Positions 1-8,106 of a DNA stretch of 64,000 bases are shown here, in pieces (the stretch's first letter is position 1; every line of letters begins with the position of its first letter). Source of the DNA: Polaromonas sp. GTDB lineage: Bacteria > Pseudomonadota > Gammaproteobacteria > Burkholderiales > Burkholderiaceae_C. The position numbers and the translations under genes were made by a program. The stretch is from NCBI GenBank assembly GCA_013298815.1, contig JAAFJF010000001.1, positions 1 to 64,000 on the forward strand, given 5' to 3'. The notes below the pieces were generated by a model. The model saw only the letters and a list, made by a program, of their open reading frames with translations, was not told the DNA's origin and made no database searches.

Positions 1-53
1 ATGCCAAATATCGACATGCAACTATGTGAAACTTAGTTTCATTTTTAGAATCG

Positions 54-113
54 GATAATCTCTATAAAACCCTAACCTGACCCATTTATCAGGTTTAATC
101 TGTAGAGATTATC
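54..113. repeat. Nested inverted repeat (stem-loop) near the window edge
   Basis: Two nested inverted repeats. The outer arms GATAATCTCTA (54-64) and TAGAGATTATC (103-113) are perfect over 11 bp. The inner arms AACCTGA (74-80) and TCAGGTT (89-95) are perfect over 7 bp. The element lies in the non-coding stretch downstream of the GntR-type gene. It could be a terminator-like structure or a palindromic intergenic element. No T-tract directly follows, so a simple intrinsic terminator is not clear. Confidence 0.6.
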
Positions 114-206
114 TCGGTCTCATTCACCGTTGGCGTCACATCTCGCAACGCATGCACGTGTGCTTCTGTCCAAATTTGTACAGTTTTCATGCTTGATGGC
201 TGCTTT

Positions 207-1079
207 TCAGCTTCTTTTGCGAATCAAGCTAACGCCCGGCAATTGGTTCAGCGTCTGGCTTTGCACCACCTCGCGCAGGTTACGCTGGGCGATGCGGGAA
301 TGCTCACGCATCAAACTCTCAGCCCGCGATCCCTCACGTCGGTCAATCGCGTCCAGCACCTGCCAATGCTGGTCTTGTGCCACCACCAGCATGTCGCGCG
401 CTTTCGGGCTGTTGGCTTGTACGACCACAAAACCTGAAGGCGACGCAAAGGGCAAACCGCAAACACGCTCCAACTCCTTCGCAATCACGCTGCTGCCAGA
501 CAGCTCGCTCAACAGCGCATGAAACCGCTCGTTGAGCTTCACATAGCTGGCAAAAGCCTCGTCGTCCAAGGCGGATTCGCTCAAAACAGCGTCGATATTT
601 TGCAGACATTGCCGCGCTTCGTTCAGCACCACAGGTGCCGCACCGCGCTCGGCGGCCAAGCGGGCAGACAAACCCTCCAGCGTGCCGCGCAACTCAATCG
701 CCTCAGCCACATCGCGCTCTGAAAACGTCTTCACCGCATAACCGCCATTGGGTAAGGCATCCAGCAAGCCCTCTTGCTCCAACTTCACCAAAGCCGCACG
801 GATGGGAGTGCGTGAGAAGCCAAGTTTTTCAACAATGGTTAGCTCCGCGATACGCGAACCTGCGGGCAATTCACCCGCCAAAATCATTTCACGCAGCTGC
901 AGTTGCGCCCTTAATTGAACGCTTTGCTGCACATTTTGTTGCCCAATTGGCTGTGCAGACTCTGAAAATGTCTTATTTTCCGAATTTACACCCTCAAATT
1001 GACCTCTATCCGGCGTATTTACTGCCTGAATAGCTATTATATTTATAGCGTTTTTAGGGGTATTGTTGGTTTTTGACAT
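207..1079 (-). CDS. GntR-family transcriptional regulator, FCD (FadR/VanR-type)
   Basis: DNA-binding transcription factor. After a long, low-complexity N-terminal extension of about 60 residues there is a GntR winged helix-turn-helix (LREMILAGELPAGSRIAE, then LGFSRTPIRAAL, then the GGYAV wing), followed by an all-helical FCD effector domain (ERDVAEAIELRGTLEGLSAR and on). FCD regulators usually bind small carboxylates or aromatic compounds and act locally. The gene directly follows the Rieske oxygenase gene on the same strand, so it probably regulates that operon. I prefer the ATG at 1079; the longer frame needs a TTG at 1088 overlapping the upstream stop. Part of the odd N-terminal extension is encoded by a dispersed repeat (996-1049), which explains why it resembles no GntR domain. 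Confidence 0.88.
   Translation of the reverse strand: MSKTNNTPKNAINIIAIQAVNTPDRGQFEGVNSENKTFSESAQPIGQQNVQQSVQLRAQLQLREMILAGELPAGSRIAELTIVEKLGFSRTPIRAALVKLEQEGLLDALPNGGYAVKTFSERDVAEAIELRGTLEGLSARLAAERGAAPVVLNEARQCLQNIDAVLSESALDDEAFASYVKLNERFHALLSELSGSSVIAKELERVCGLPFASPSGFVVVQANSPKARDMLVVAQDQHWQVLDAIDRREGSRAESLMREHSRIAQRNLREVVQSQTLNQLPGVSLIRKRS
996..1049 (+). repeat. Dispersed ~53-bp repeat, copy A (inside the GntR gene)
   Basis: Member of an eight-copy family in this window. It contains the core CCGGCGTATTTACTGCCT and the AT-rich tail GCTATTATATTTATAGC. It is read antisense within the N-terminal extension of the GntR-type regulator and keeps its frame open. Confidence 0.75.
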
Positions 1080-1084
1080 GCTTT

Positions 1085-2215
1085 TCAAGCGCTCAAGCGG
1101 ATGGGAATGACTTGTTTAGCCGGGTTTAACGTGGCTTCCTTGGCGATCAAGCCATCAATCAAGCGCCGCGCCCACATCGAACCAGCGTCGATATTGAGGT
1201 TGTAAAAAGCGTGATCCGGATGGTCGTTCATGGCCTGCTGCTGCGCTTCCAAAACGTGCTCGTCTTCTCGGAAAATATTCGCCACGCCTTCGCGCAACTC
1301 ATGGGTTAAGCGCTGTTCACCCGTACAGTAATTTCGTGCAAAAGCCCAAAAATACAGGCACGTCGTATCGGTTTCTGGGGTGATGGTGTTTAGTACAAAG
1401 CCGTTGACGCCCTTACTACGATTGCTGGTGCGAACGTCTCCCGTATTTCCGCCTTCGGGCACTGCGCCACTTCCAGCTTGTGCCACGCCCACGTCGATAT
1501 TCACCGTACAAGGCGCTTCAAAATTGATGATTTGCCAGCGGTCTACCTTGCCTTCGTAGCCCAGCGCGTGTTTGATTTGCCCTGCCCAAAACGGCGGTGC
1601 GTCTATGTTTTCCATCCAACGCGTCACCGTCGCGGTGCGGTCGCCGTGGGTAGCGACGAAGGGCGCTTCCGCCACGGCGCGCTGGCCGATGCTGGAGCCG
1701 TGCACAAAAGTTTCGTGCGTCAAATCCATCAAATTGTCGACCACCAAGCGGTAATCGCAATTGACGCGAATCATCTTTCCATCGCCAGCCCACTGTGCAT
1801 CGTCGTTCCAATGCATGTCGGGCACCAAAGCGGGGTCGGCTTTGGCGGGGTCGCCAGGCCATAGCCACACAAAACGGTGTTTTTCAACGACAGGGAAGCT
1901 GCGCACGCAGGCAGAAGGGTTCAGCGTTTCTTGGCTGGGCATGTGGGTGCAGCGGCCTTGTGCGTTGTACACCAAGCCGTGGTAGCCGCAGGTGACTTCA
2001 TCGCCGTCTAAATGCCCCAATGACAACGGCATCAAGCGGTGCCAGCAAGCGTCTTCTAAAGCGGCGACAGTGCCATCTAGCTTGCGAAACATCACGATTT
2101 TTTGATTGCAAACCGTGCGCACCAAAAGCTTGCGACCCAGCTCAACATCGTAGGCGGCGGCGTACCAGGCGTTTAACGGAAAAGTAGATTTAATGGGAGT
2201 TTTGTCGTCTTTCAT
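1085..2215 (-). CDS. Rieske [2Fe-2S] aromatic ring-hydroxylating oxygenase / O-demethylase-type subunit
   Basis: Terminal oxygenase of the vanillate O-demethylase/phthalate dioxygenase type. It uses electrons from a reductase to hydroxylate or demethylate an aromatic substrate in the cytoplasm. The Rieske ligands are visible as C57-x-H59 (CWHR) and C76-x-x-H79 (CGYHG). The mononuclear iron site fits DNLMDLTHETFVHG (Asp, His, His). At 376 residues the length fits a single-component VanA-like alpha subunit. No reductase (VanB-like) gene lies next to it, so electrons must come from elsewhere. A GntR/FCD gene follows with a 6-nt gap, and a TTGTATACAT palindrome lies 10 bp upstream of the start, suggesting local control. 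The substrate cannot be told from the sequence. Confidence 0.87.
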   Translation of the reverse strand: MKDDKTPIKSTFPLNAWYAAAYDVELGRKLLVRTVCNQKIVMFRKLDGTVAALEDACWHRLMPLSLGHLDGDEVTCGYHGLVYNAQGRCTHMPSQETLNPSACVRSFPVVEKHRFVWLWPGDPAKADPALVPDMHWNDDAQWAGDGKMIRVNCDYRLVVDNLMDLTHETFVHGSSIGQRAVAEAPFVATHGDRTATVTRWMENIDAPPFWAGQIKHALGYEGKVDRWQIINFEAPCTVNIDVGVAQAGSGAVPEGGNTGDVRTSNRSKGVNGFVLNTITPETDTTCLYFWAFARNYCTGEQRLTHELREGVANIFREDEHVLEAQQQAMNDHPDHAFYNLNIDAGSMWARRLIDGLIAKEATLNPAKQVIPIRLSA

Positions 2216-2224
2216 GCATTTTTA

Positions 2225-2234
2225 TTGTATACAT
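2225..2234. promoter_or_regulatory. Candidate GntR/FCD operator
   Basis: TTGTATACAT (central TGTATACA palindrome) lies just upstream of the Rieske oxygenase start, in the 162-bp divergent gap shared with the MetE-like gene. GntR FadR-subfamily operators have GT..AC half-sites, which this matches. Assignment to the neighbouring regulator is inference. Confidence 0.4.
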
Positions 2235-2377
2235 AAATGCTAAATTTGTCTTGATTTTGGTCAATTTTTGCAGTTTTATCACTTTATTGTATTTTTAAAT
2301 CTTTATGAATATGCTCTATGATGATGTTTTGCTGCTTCAATGCTGTATCAATATAGTTTCAAACCAAGGAGATTTTC

Positions 2378-3496
2378 ATGGCTCACCTTCCCCCTCATTT
2401 ACCCGCACATTACGACCACGTTGGCAGTTTCTTACGCCCTAAATTCTTGCTAGAAGCGCGTGAGCAAAAAGCCAAAGGCAGCATCACCGCAGAGCAATTG
2501 CGTTTGGTTGAAGACAAAGCGATTGCCGAAATCGTGAAATTTCAAGAAGATGTGGGCCTGAAAAGCGTCACCGACGGCGAGTTTCGCCGCACCTACTTTC
2601 ATTTAGACTTTTTAGAGCAATTGGGCGGCGTGAAGGTCGGTGAGGTCACCATTGGCATTGGCGCTGACGGCAAAGAGCATTTGATGCCGCCTGCCATCCA
2701 CGTCGTCGACAAAGTGACACATGCCAAACAGATTCAACTGGCGGATTACAACTTTCTGAAATCACAAGTCAGCGCTGGGCACAAAGCCAAAGTGACCATT
2801 CCGTCCCCCACCATGCTGCATTTTCGCGGTGGACGCGCCGGCATCAGCCGCACGGCTTACCCTGAGTTAGAGCCAGATTTTTACACTGATGTTGCCAAAG
2901 CCTATGGCGATGAATTGCGCTCACTCAGCGCTGCGGGCTGCGACTACGTGCAAATGGACGACACCAACTTGGCCTACCTGTGCGATGTCAACATGCGCGA
3001 AGCGGCTAAAAGCCGTGGCGATGACCCTAACGAATTAGCGCACCGCTACGCTAAGTTCATCAACCTCGTCGTTGCGCAAAAACCCGCTGGCATGACGCTG
3101 GCGATGCACCTGTGCCGTGGCAACTTCAAAAGCACGCACGCCGCTTCGGGCAACTACGAGCCAGTGGCAGAAGCCTTGCTCAAAGAAATGAACATCGACG
3201 CGTATTTCATGGAATACGACGACGACCGCAGTGGCGACTTCAAACCCCTGCGCTACCTGCCCAAAGGCAAAACCGTGGTGCTGGGCTTGGTGACCACCAA
3301 ATTTGGCGCGATGGAAGACAAAGACGCCCTGAAACGCCGCATCGACGAAGCCGCCCGCTACGCACCCATGGAGCAACTCGCCCTGTCACCGCAATGCGGC
3401 TTCAGCAGCACCGTGCACGGCAACGACATCGCCGTGGAAGCGCAGCGTGCCAAGCTGCGATTGGTGATTGAGACGGCGCAAGAAGTTTGGGGTTGA
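2378..3496 (+). CDS. MetE-C-terminal-like (cobalamin-independent methionine synthase family, YxjG/YxjH type) methyltransferase
   Basis: Zinc-dependent methyltransferase resembling the catalytic half of MetE. At 372 residues it lacks the N-terminal MetE half, as in the YxjG/YxjH group. The N-terminal HVGSFLRP motif and the zinc ligand set fit: His and Cys in MHLCRGN, Glu in MEYDDDRSG, and Cys in SPQCGFSS near residue 340. A clear AAGGAGA Shine-Dalgarno precedes the ATG by 8 bp. It is divergent from the Rieske oxygenase/GntR pair. If that oxygenase removes methoxy groups, this enzyme may handle a methylated substrate, but this is conjecture. These family members are generally thought to methylate homocysteine from donors that remain undefined. 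Confidence 0.85.
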   Translation: MAHLPPHLPAHYDHVGSFLRPKFLLEAREQKAKGSITAEQLRLVEDKAIAEIVKFQEDVGLKSVTDGEFRRTYFHLDFLEQLGGVKVGEVTIGIGADGKEHLMPPAIHVVDKVTHAKQIQLADYNFLKSQVSAGHKAKVTIPSPTMLHFRGGRAGISRTAYPELEPDFYTDVAKAYGDELRSLSAAGCDYVQMDDTNLAYLCDVNMREAAKSRGDDPNELAHRYAKFINLVVAQKPAGMTLAMHLCRGNFKSTHAASGNYEPVAEALLKEMNIDAYFMEYDDDRSGDFKPLRYLPKGKTVVLGLVTTKFGAMEDKDALKRRIDEAARYAPMEQLALSPQCGFSSTVHGNDIAVEAQRAKLRLVIETAQEVWG

Positions 3497-3560
3497 TTTA
3501 AATAGGATTGCTTCAAAAGGCAAATAAAAGGGAAAATTAGGTCAATTAAAAGGAACAACC

Positions 3561-4439
3561 ATGAAAAAAACAGTGCATTGGCTCAGCATTTTTGTCTTTG
3601 CGCTTTTTTCATGTGTTTGTGTCTTTGCGCAAACGCCTTACACCGGCCCACTTTTCGACGCACACCTGCATTACAACGAAGAAGCTTGGAACGGCAAATT
3701 AGGGCCGCACAATGTGCCAGATGTGGTGGGACGGCTGTCGCGAAGCGGCGTTAAAGCTTTTGTCGGCAATTCACGACCCAATGCGGGCACCATCACCTTG
3801 GCAGCCAGTGCGGAAGTTAAATCTGCTGGCATCAAAGTTGTGCCCTTCATTCGCTTGTACCGCAACCGTGCGGACTACACAGGTTGGTTTGCTGACGAAT
3901 CCATTTACCAAATGGTGTTGGCTGAATACGCCAAAGGCACAGCCAGCGGCGCGTACAAGGGCATTGGTGAATTTCATTTGTACGACAGCGCGAATGCGAA
4001 TGGCAAAGTCGCCAAAAAACTGATGCGCTTTGCGCAGGACAAACAACTCGCTGTACTGGCGCATGTGGACGACACCGCCATTGATTTACTGATGGCGCAC
4101 GCCCCGCAAGCGCGACTCATTTGGGCCCACACGGGCATTGGCGGCGCGTCGGCAGAGCGGGTGCGTAGCTTGCTGACCAAATACCCGAAGCTGATGGGGG
4201 AGCTGTCTTACCGCCCGGGCTTGACGTGTGATGGTGGCCAACTCTGCCCCGAATGGCGCAGCTTGGTGTTAGATTTCCCAGACCGATTCCTCATCGGCTC
4301 TGACACTTGGGTCAACCAACGTTGGGTGTATTACGAAGAGCTGATGACAGGCTACCGCACTTGGCTAGGCGGTTTGCCAGCTGATGTGGCGAGCAACATT
4401 GGCTGGAGAAACGGCGCGAAACTGTTTGGGTTGAATTAG
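3561..4439 (+). CDS. Exported amidohydrolase-type TIM-barrel protein
   Basis: Metal-dependent hydrolase of the amidohydrolase_2 kind. Residues 1-23 form a signal peptide (KK, hydrophobic core, FAQ cleavage region), so the enzyme is probably periplasmic. The strand-1 HxH motif is DAHLHYN, a barrel His is in AHVDDTAID, and the late Asp is in LIGSDTWVN. An AAAAGGAACAACC ribosome site precedes the ATG. The gene is 64 bp downstream of the MetE-like gene on the same strand, and its stop overlaps the stop of the convergent DMT-transporter gene by 3 nt. The substrate is unknown. Confidence 0.8.
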   Translation: MKKTVHWLSIFVFALFSCVCVFAQTPYTGPLFDAHLHYNEEAWNGKLGPHNVPDVVGRLSRSGVKAFVGNSRPNAGTITLAASAEVKSAGIKVVPFIRLYRNRADYTGWFADESIYQMVLAEYAKGTASGAYKGIGEFHLYDSANANGKVAKKLMRFAQDKQLAVLAHVDDTAIDLLMAHAPQARLIWAHTGIGGASAERVRSLLTKYPKLMGELSYRPGLTCDGGQLCPEWRSLVLDFPDRFLIGSDTWVNQRWVYYEELMTGYRTWLGGLPADVASNIGWRNGAKLFGLN

Positions 4440-5326
4440 GTTCGGCGATTCAGCAAAAGCATTCCAATCGCCACGCAAGCCAAGCCCGCAATCAAAGACA
4501 GCGTCAGCGCTTCGCCAAGCCACAAATTGCCAACGATCAAGGCAAAAAGTGGTGTTAAAAAAGCAAATCCAGAAATTTTAGTAACTGGATAATGACGCAA
4601 CATCCACATCCAAGCTAAAAAGCTGAGGAAAGCTCCCGCGATGGTTTGAATAAGCATCGACGATATGGCAAAGCTACTCCAAGTATTTGACCAACGCTCA
4701 GCCAATAGCAAAGACACTAAAGGAAATAGCACCGCGCAAACAGCACTTTGATAAAAAAGCATCTTTTCAGGACTTAGATTCGCCAAAACACTGGTTCTGA
4801 TCACCACAGTGGTCAGCCCCCAGCCCAGCCCACCTGCCAATGCAAGCAAATCACCCTTCCAGTGTCCTGGCTGAGCGCTGCTGAAACCATCAAACAGCGC
4901 CATCGTGACACCACAAAAAGCCAAAATCAACCCCAGCCACTGCCATTTGCCTATTTTTTCAGCAGGCACCCAAAGTGGCACGAGCACAGCCACCCAAAAA
5001 GGTGACGTGTACAAAAAAACCGTCAACCGTGAAGCACTGGTGTACTGCAGCCCCATATAAATCGCTGAAAACTCGACCGCGAACAGCAAGCCGGCAATCA
5101 CTCCGGGCTTGAAGCTGCCATCACGCCCCCACAACGGGATATTGCGCCACTTGCACCACAACATGAGCAAAACTGTCGCACCTATAAACCGCAAACTGGC
5201 TTGGTAAAAGGGCGGCAATTCTGCCAAAGTCGCTTTGATCAGCACTTGCTGTGCTCCCCAAAACAAGCAGCAAACGACGAGTAAGGAAACGGCAATGCCA
5301 TCTAGGTGTGTTTTACGTTCTGTCAT
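4436..5326 (-). CDS. DMT-superfamily EamA transporter
   Basis: Inner-membrane transporter of the drug/metabolite family. Its 296 residues with about ten hydrophobic helices form two EamA repeats, with the typical [12 protein letters not shown] start of repeat 1 and [15 protein letters not shown] at the start of repeat 2. It is probably an exporter of a metabolite or amino acid. It is convergent with the amidohydrolase and divergent from the formyltransferase-like gene. The substrate cannot be inferred. Confidence 0.87.
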   Translation of the reverse strand: MTERKTHLDGIAVSLLVVCCLFWGAQQVLIKATLAELPPFYQASLRFIGATVLLMLWCKWRNIPLWGRDGSFKPGVIAGLLFAVEFSAIYMGLQYTSASRLTVFLYTSPFWVAVLVPLWVPAEKIGKWQWLGLILAFCGVTMALFDGFSSAQPGHWKGDLLALAGGLGWGLTTVVIRTSVLANLSPEKMLFYQSAVCAVLFPLVSLLLAERWSNTWSSFAISSMLIQTIAGAFLSFLAWMWMLRHYPVTKISGFAFLTPLFALIVGNLWLGEALTLSLIAGLACVAIGMLLLNRRT

Positions 5327-5440
5327 CTTTGCCTTTGCGTCGGTTTATGCTGATTTGAATTTATCATCTTAGCTGTTAATTAAACTGTTTCACTCAACTG
5401 CTTTCATCAGCAGCTTTACACGGTTAGCTTTGGAGTTCTT

Positions 5441-6583
5441 ATGAAAATTACTTTGGTAGGTTCACGTTTTTTTGGCGCCAGTGTTTTAGAGGCGCTGCGG
5501 CAAGTGCAAGGGGTTGAGATTGCTGGCATTGTCACCATCGCAGCGGATGACCGTTTGGCCTTGGCAGCGCAAAAGGCTGGCATTCCAGTGCATATTCAAG
5601 AGAACCCCAAAACGGTATCCGGCGACGCAATTGCTGCAGGCACAGACGTCATCATCGCCGCGCACACGCATGCACGCATCAACGACGAAGCATTGGCAAA
5701 ATCTCGTTTAGGCGGCGTGGGCTACCACCCATCGCTGCTGCCGCGCCACCGTGGCATCGCAGCCGTAGAATGGACTATTTTGAGCGGCGACGCGATAGCT
5801 GGCGGCTCGGTTTACCACTTGGCTGACGGTTGGGATAAAGGCGGCATCGCTGCACAAGACTGGTGCTTTGTCGCAAAGAATGACGACGCCCGCAGTTTGT
5901 GGGAGCGCGCCTTGGCACCCATGGGCTTGAAGCTGTTGTGCGATGTCGTCGCCTCTGCGCGAGACACAGGCAAACTGCCTGATTTGAAGCAAGATGAAAG
6001 CTTTGCGACAAAAGCTCCGATGATTCGCCGCTCGTTGAAGCTCAATGAAGACCAGACAACCATCACACCAACCACTACTGCGTTAATCGTCACCGTGCTC
6101 GGTGCCGACCGCCCAGGTATCGTGAGCCAACTGTCAGATAAAGCCAAACGCTTTGGTGCCAGCTGGACGAACAGCCGCATGTCGCACTTGTCTGGAGAAT
6201 TTGCGGGTATGGTTCAACTGGAAGTGCCGCCAGAGAATACCGACGGCTTAGTTGCAGCATTGAAAGATTTAGAATCCACTGGCTTGCGTGTCGCCATCAC
6301 CAAGAGTGAAGGCAAAGCCAGCGCTACAGGCATGCGCTTGATGACGGTTGATCTGGTCGGCAGCGACCAAATCGGCATCGTTAGCAAACTGGCAGCAGCA
6401 CTGAGCGAACGCAATATCAGCATTGAGCACCTAGAAACCGCCACCACACAAGGAGCCAATGCAGCTTCGTTCAAAGTTCACGCCGAAATACTGGTTCCTA
6501 AAGCCGTCGCTGATGCCGATTTACGCAGTGTTTTGGACGCTTTAGCGAACGAAATGACGATGGATATCGCGTTTGGCGGCTAA
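5441..6583 (+). CDS. Formyltransferase/10-formyl-THF hydrolase-like domain fused to two ACT domains
   Basis: Residues 1 to about 205 form a formyl_trans_N fold. The active-site loop HPSLLPRHRG (His96) and the Asp of GWDKGGI (Asp132) are present. The Asn that precedes the His in Fmt/PurN is replaced, as in the hydrolase domain of 10-formyltetrahydrofolate dehydrogenase. Two GcvR-like ACT domains follow (about 208-283 and 303-378, each with a D.xGIVS signature). PurU, the formyl-THF deformylase, has ACT before the catalytic domain; here the order is reversed and ACT is doubled. A role in one-carbon/folate balance under amino-acid control is likely, but the reaction is not proven. Confidence 0.8.
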   Translation: MKITLVGSRFFGASVLEALRQVQGVEIAGIVTIAADDRLALAAQKAGIPVHIQENPKTVSGDAIAAGTDVIIAAHTHARINDEALAKSRLGGVGYHPSLLPRHRGIAAVEWTILSGDAIAGGSVYHLADGWDKGGIAAQDWCFVAKNDDARSLWERALAPMGLKLLCDVVASARDTGKLPDLKQDESFATKAPMIRRSLKLNEDQTTITPTTTALIVTVLGADRPGIVSQLSDKAKRFGASWTNSRMSHLSGEFAGMVQLEVPPENTDGLVAALKDLESTGLRVAITKSEGKASATGMRLMTVDLVGSDQIGIVSKLAAALSERNISIEHLETATTQGANAASFKVHAEILVPKAVADADLRSVLDALANEMTMDIAFGG

Positions 6584-6602
6584 TGCAATTGCATCAACTA
6601 CT

Positions 6603-6678
6603 TGGTGCGGCTGGCGGGGATCGAACCCACGACCCTTGGCTTCGGAGGCCAATACTCTATCCACTGAGCTACAGCCGC
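6603..6678 (-). tRNA. tRNA-Arg (anticodon CCG)
   Basis: Read on the minus strand, the acceptor stem GCGGCTG/CAGCCGC pairs over 7 bp. The D-arm (AGCTCAGTGGATAGAGT), the anticodon stem-loop TTGGC-CTCCGAA-GCCAA with anticodon CCG, the T-loop GGTTCGATCCC, and an encoded CCA end (6603-6605) are all present. The length is 76 nt. Confidence 0.96.
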
Positions 6679-6786
6679 ATTGTGCCTGTATTGTAGGCGC
6701 TAGCTCCCTTATAATTACATGTTAGTTTGATCTAAGCTTCCCATTTACACCTTTGCAGCCTATTTTTTGTAGATTTTGAGAACACT

Positions 6787-7383
6787 ATGAGCACCCAACA
6801 CGAAGAAGACCACACTGGCCCCGTTAAAACGCCTAAGCAATTCGCGCAAATGGCCTTTTTCTCATTTGTTATTCCAATTTTCATGATCATTGGTTTGGTT
6901 TGGTATGTTGCCTCGGGCGCGAAACCATCTGGTGACTTAAACGACAAATCAAAAACTGCTTTCAGTGGCTTGAGTGATGCTGACCGCGCCAAAGGGGTGG
7001 CAGCTCGTATCCAAAAGGTAGGCACCGTTGAAATCAAAGACGCGAACCGCGCCTTGAAGTCTGGCGAAGAAGTTTTCAAAGCTCAATGTAGCGCTTGCCA
7101 CACGGCTGGTGTGGCTGGTGCACCTAAGTTTGGCGACGCTGGCGCTTGGGGTGCTCGCATTAAAACCGGTTACGAAGCTTTGCTGACCTCTGCTCTCAAA
7201 GGCAAAGGCGCGATGGGCGCACAGGGCGGTGGCGATTTTGAAGACACAGAAATTGGCCGCGCCGTTGTTTACATGGCAAACGCTGGTGGCGCTAAATTTG
7301 CCGAGCCAAAAGCACCAGTAGCTGCCGGCGCTGAAGCAGCTGCTGCAGCGTCAGCTGCAACACCTGCACCTGCCGCCAAGTAG
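6787..7383 (+). CDS. Membrane-anchored class I cytochrome c (cytochrome c5-like)
   Basis: Electron-transfer protein anchored by one N-terminal membrane helix (about residues 22-43) with the haem domain in the periplasm. The haem motif is CSACH at residues 101-105, and the distal Met is probably in KGAMGAQGG. Helix motifs fit the c5 family (GEEVFKAQ; GRAVVYMANAGG). The C-terminal tail of about 30 residues is Ala/Pro-rich and low complexity. The gene stands alone, with a terminator 30 bp downstream. The partner oxidase or reductase is not in the window. Confidence 0.9.
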   Translation: MSTQHEEDHTGPVKTPKQFAQMAFFSFVIPIFMIIGLVWYVASGAKPSGDLNDKSKTAFSGLSDADRAKGVAARIQKVGTVEIKDANRALKSGEEVFKAQCSACHTAGVAGAPKFGDAGAWGARIKTGYEALLTSALKGKGAMGAQGGGDFEDTEIGRAVVYMANAGGAKFAEPKAPVAAGAEAAAAASAATPAPAAK

Positions 7384-7411
7384 TTTCTTCATTTCCCCTA
7401 GGGGGAAAGCG

Positions 7412-7455
7412 AAAAGCCGATAGGGTCACTTCATAGTGAGTTTATCGGCTTTTTT
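7412..7455 (+). terminator. Intrinsic terminator after the cytochrome c gene
   Basis: AAAAGCCGATA (7412-7422) pairs with TATCGGCTTTT (7443-7453), and the run continues into a T-tract. A smaller inner pairing (TCACT/AGTGA) closes the loop. Confidence 0.85.
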
Positions 7456-7460
7456 AATGC

Positions 7461-7515
7461 AAAATATAGATCTAGCCAGCTCATTTACTGCCTTAGCAGC
7501 TATAAAATATATAGC
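7461..7515 (+). repeat. Dispersed ~53-bp repeat, copy B (intergenic)
   Basis: The only fully intergenic member of the family. It contains TCTAGCCAGC, TTTACTGCCTTAGCAGC and the tail GCTATAAAATATATAGC. It lies between the cytochrome terminator and the 3' end of the convergent unknown gene. Confidence 0.75.
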
Positions 7516-7523
7516 AAATTAAA

Positions 7524-8075
7524 TCAAATTTGCAACGACTTTGGACTGCGCACATATCCAAATCGCTTAGGTAATTCTGCGCACAAAAGCTCCTGCGGTA
7601 CCCACAAACCTAGTTCAATAGCGTCTGCGGCGTACAGCATGTCGGCGGTGTGGACCAGGCCAAAGCCGGCGGCGGACTCTAGGTATAAACGGCCGTGTTC
7701 GTCGATGACGCAGCGCTGTAGTCGGGCGGGCTCGCCGGTGTGGGCGGTGACTTCAAAGTTGGCGTTCACTCGCCAAATAAGTGGCGTGGCTTCTAGCTCA
7801 ACGTAGACGCGTTGGGGGCCGTTTTGAAAGAACCATTGGCCTTTGGCTTCACTTTGAGCGGTGTCATCACACAAATAATTGCGGTTGATGAACTCGATGA
7901 GCTTTTCGTGCTTCAGCATCGAGCCCTTGGCTTGGGTGAATGTGCCTTCGGCCTGCACGCGGTCGTCGCGCATGTACCAGTTGCCGCGCGCGTCTAAGCC
8001 CAGCCAGCCGTAGCAGTGCGGCACGTTGGGCCATTTGGCCATGGCTTGTTTAACTATGTCGTCCATCGATGGCAT
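7524..8075 (-). CDS. Conserved protein of unknown function (betaproteobacterial type)
   Basis: A 183-residue soluble protein starting MPSMDDIVKQAMAKWP, with the conserved-looking segment CYGWLGLDARGNWYMRD. There is no signal peptide or membrane helix. It resembles a hypothetical family common in Burkholderiales. I do not know a function and will not assign one. It starts 31 bp after the stop of the upstream YheT-type hydrolase gene on the same strand, so the two are probably co-transcribed. Confidence 0.75.
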   Translation of the reverse strand: MPSMDDIVKQAMAKWPNVPHCYGWLGLDARGNWYMRDDRVQAEGTFTQAKGSMLKHEKLIEFINRNYLCDDTAQSEAKGQWFFQNGPQRVYVELEATPLIWRVNANFEVTAHTGEPARLQRCVIDEHGRLYLESAAGFGLVHTADMLYAADAIELGLWVPQELLCAELPKRFGYVRSPKSLQI

Positions 8076-8106
8076 CCATGGTTGAATTATGTGCTGAATG
8101 CGCTTT

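Noticed and set aside
6603-6678. tRNA-Arg as an integration site for the island
   Set aside because: The tRNA is intact, far from the island, and I found no partial copy of its 3' end elsewhere in the window.
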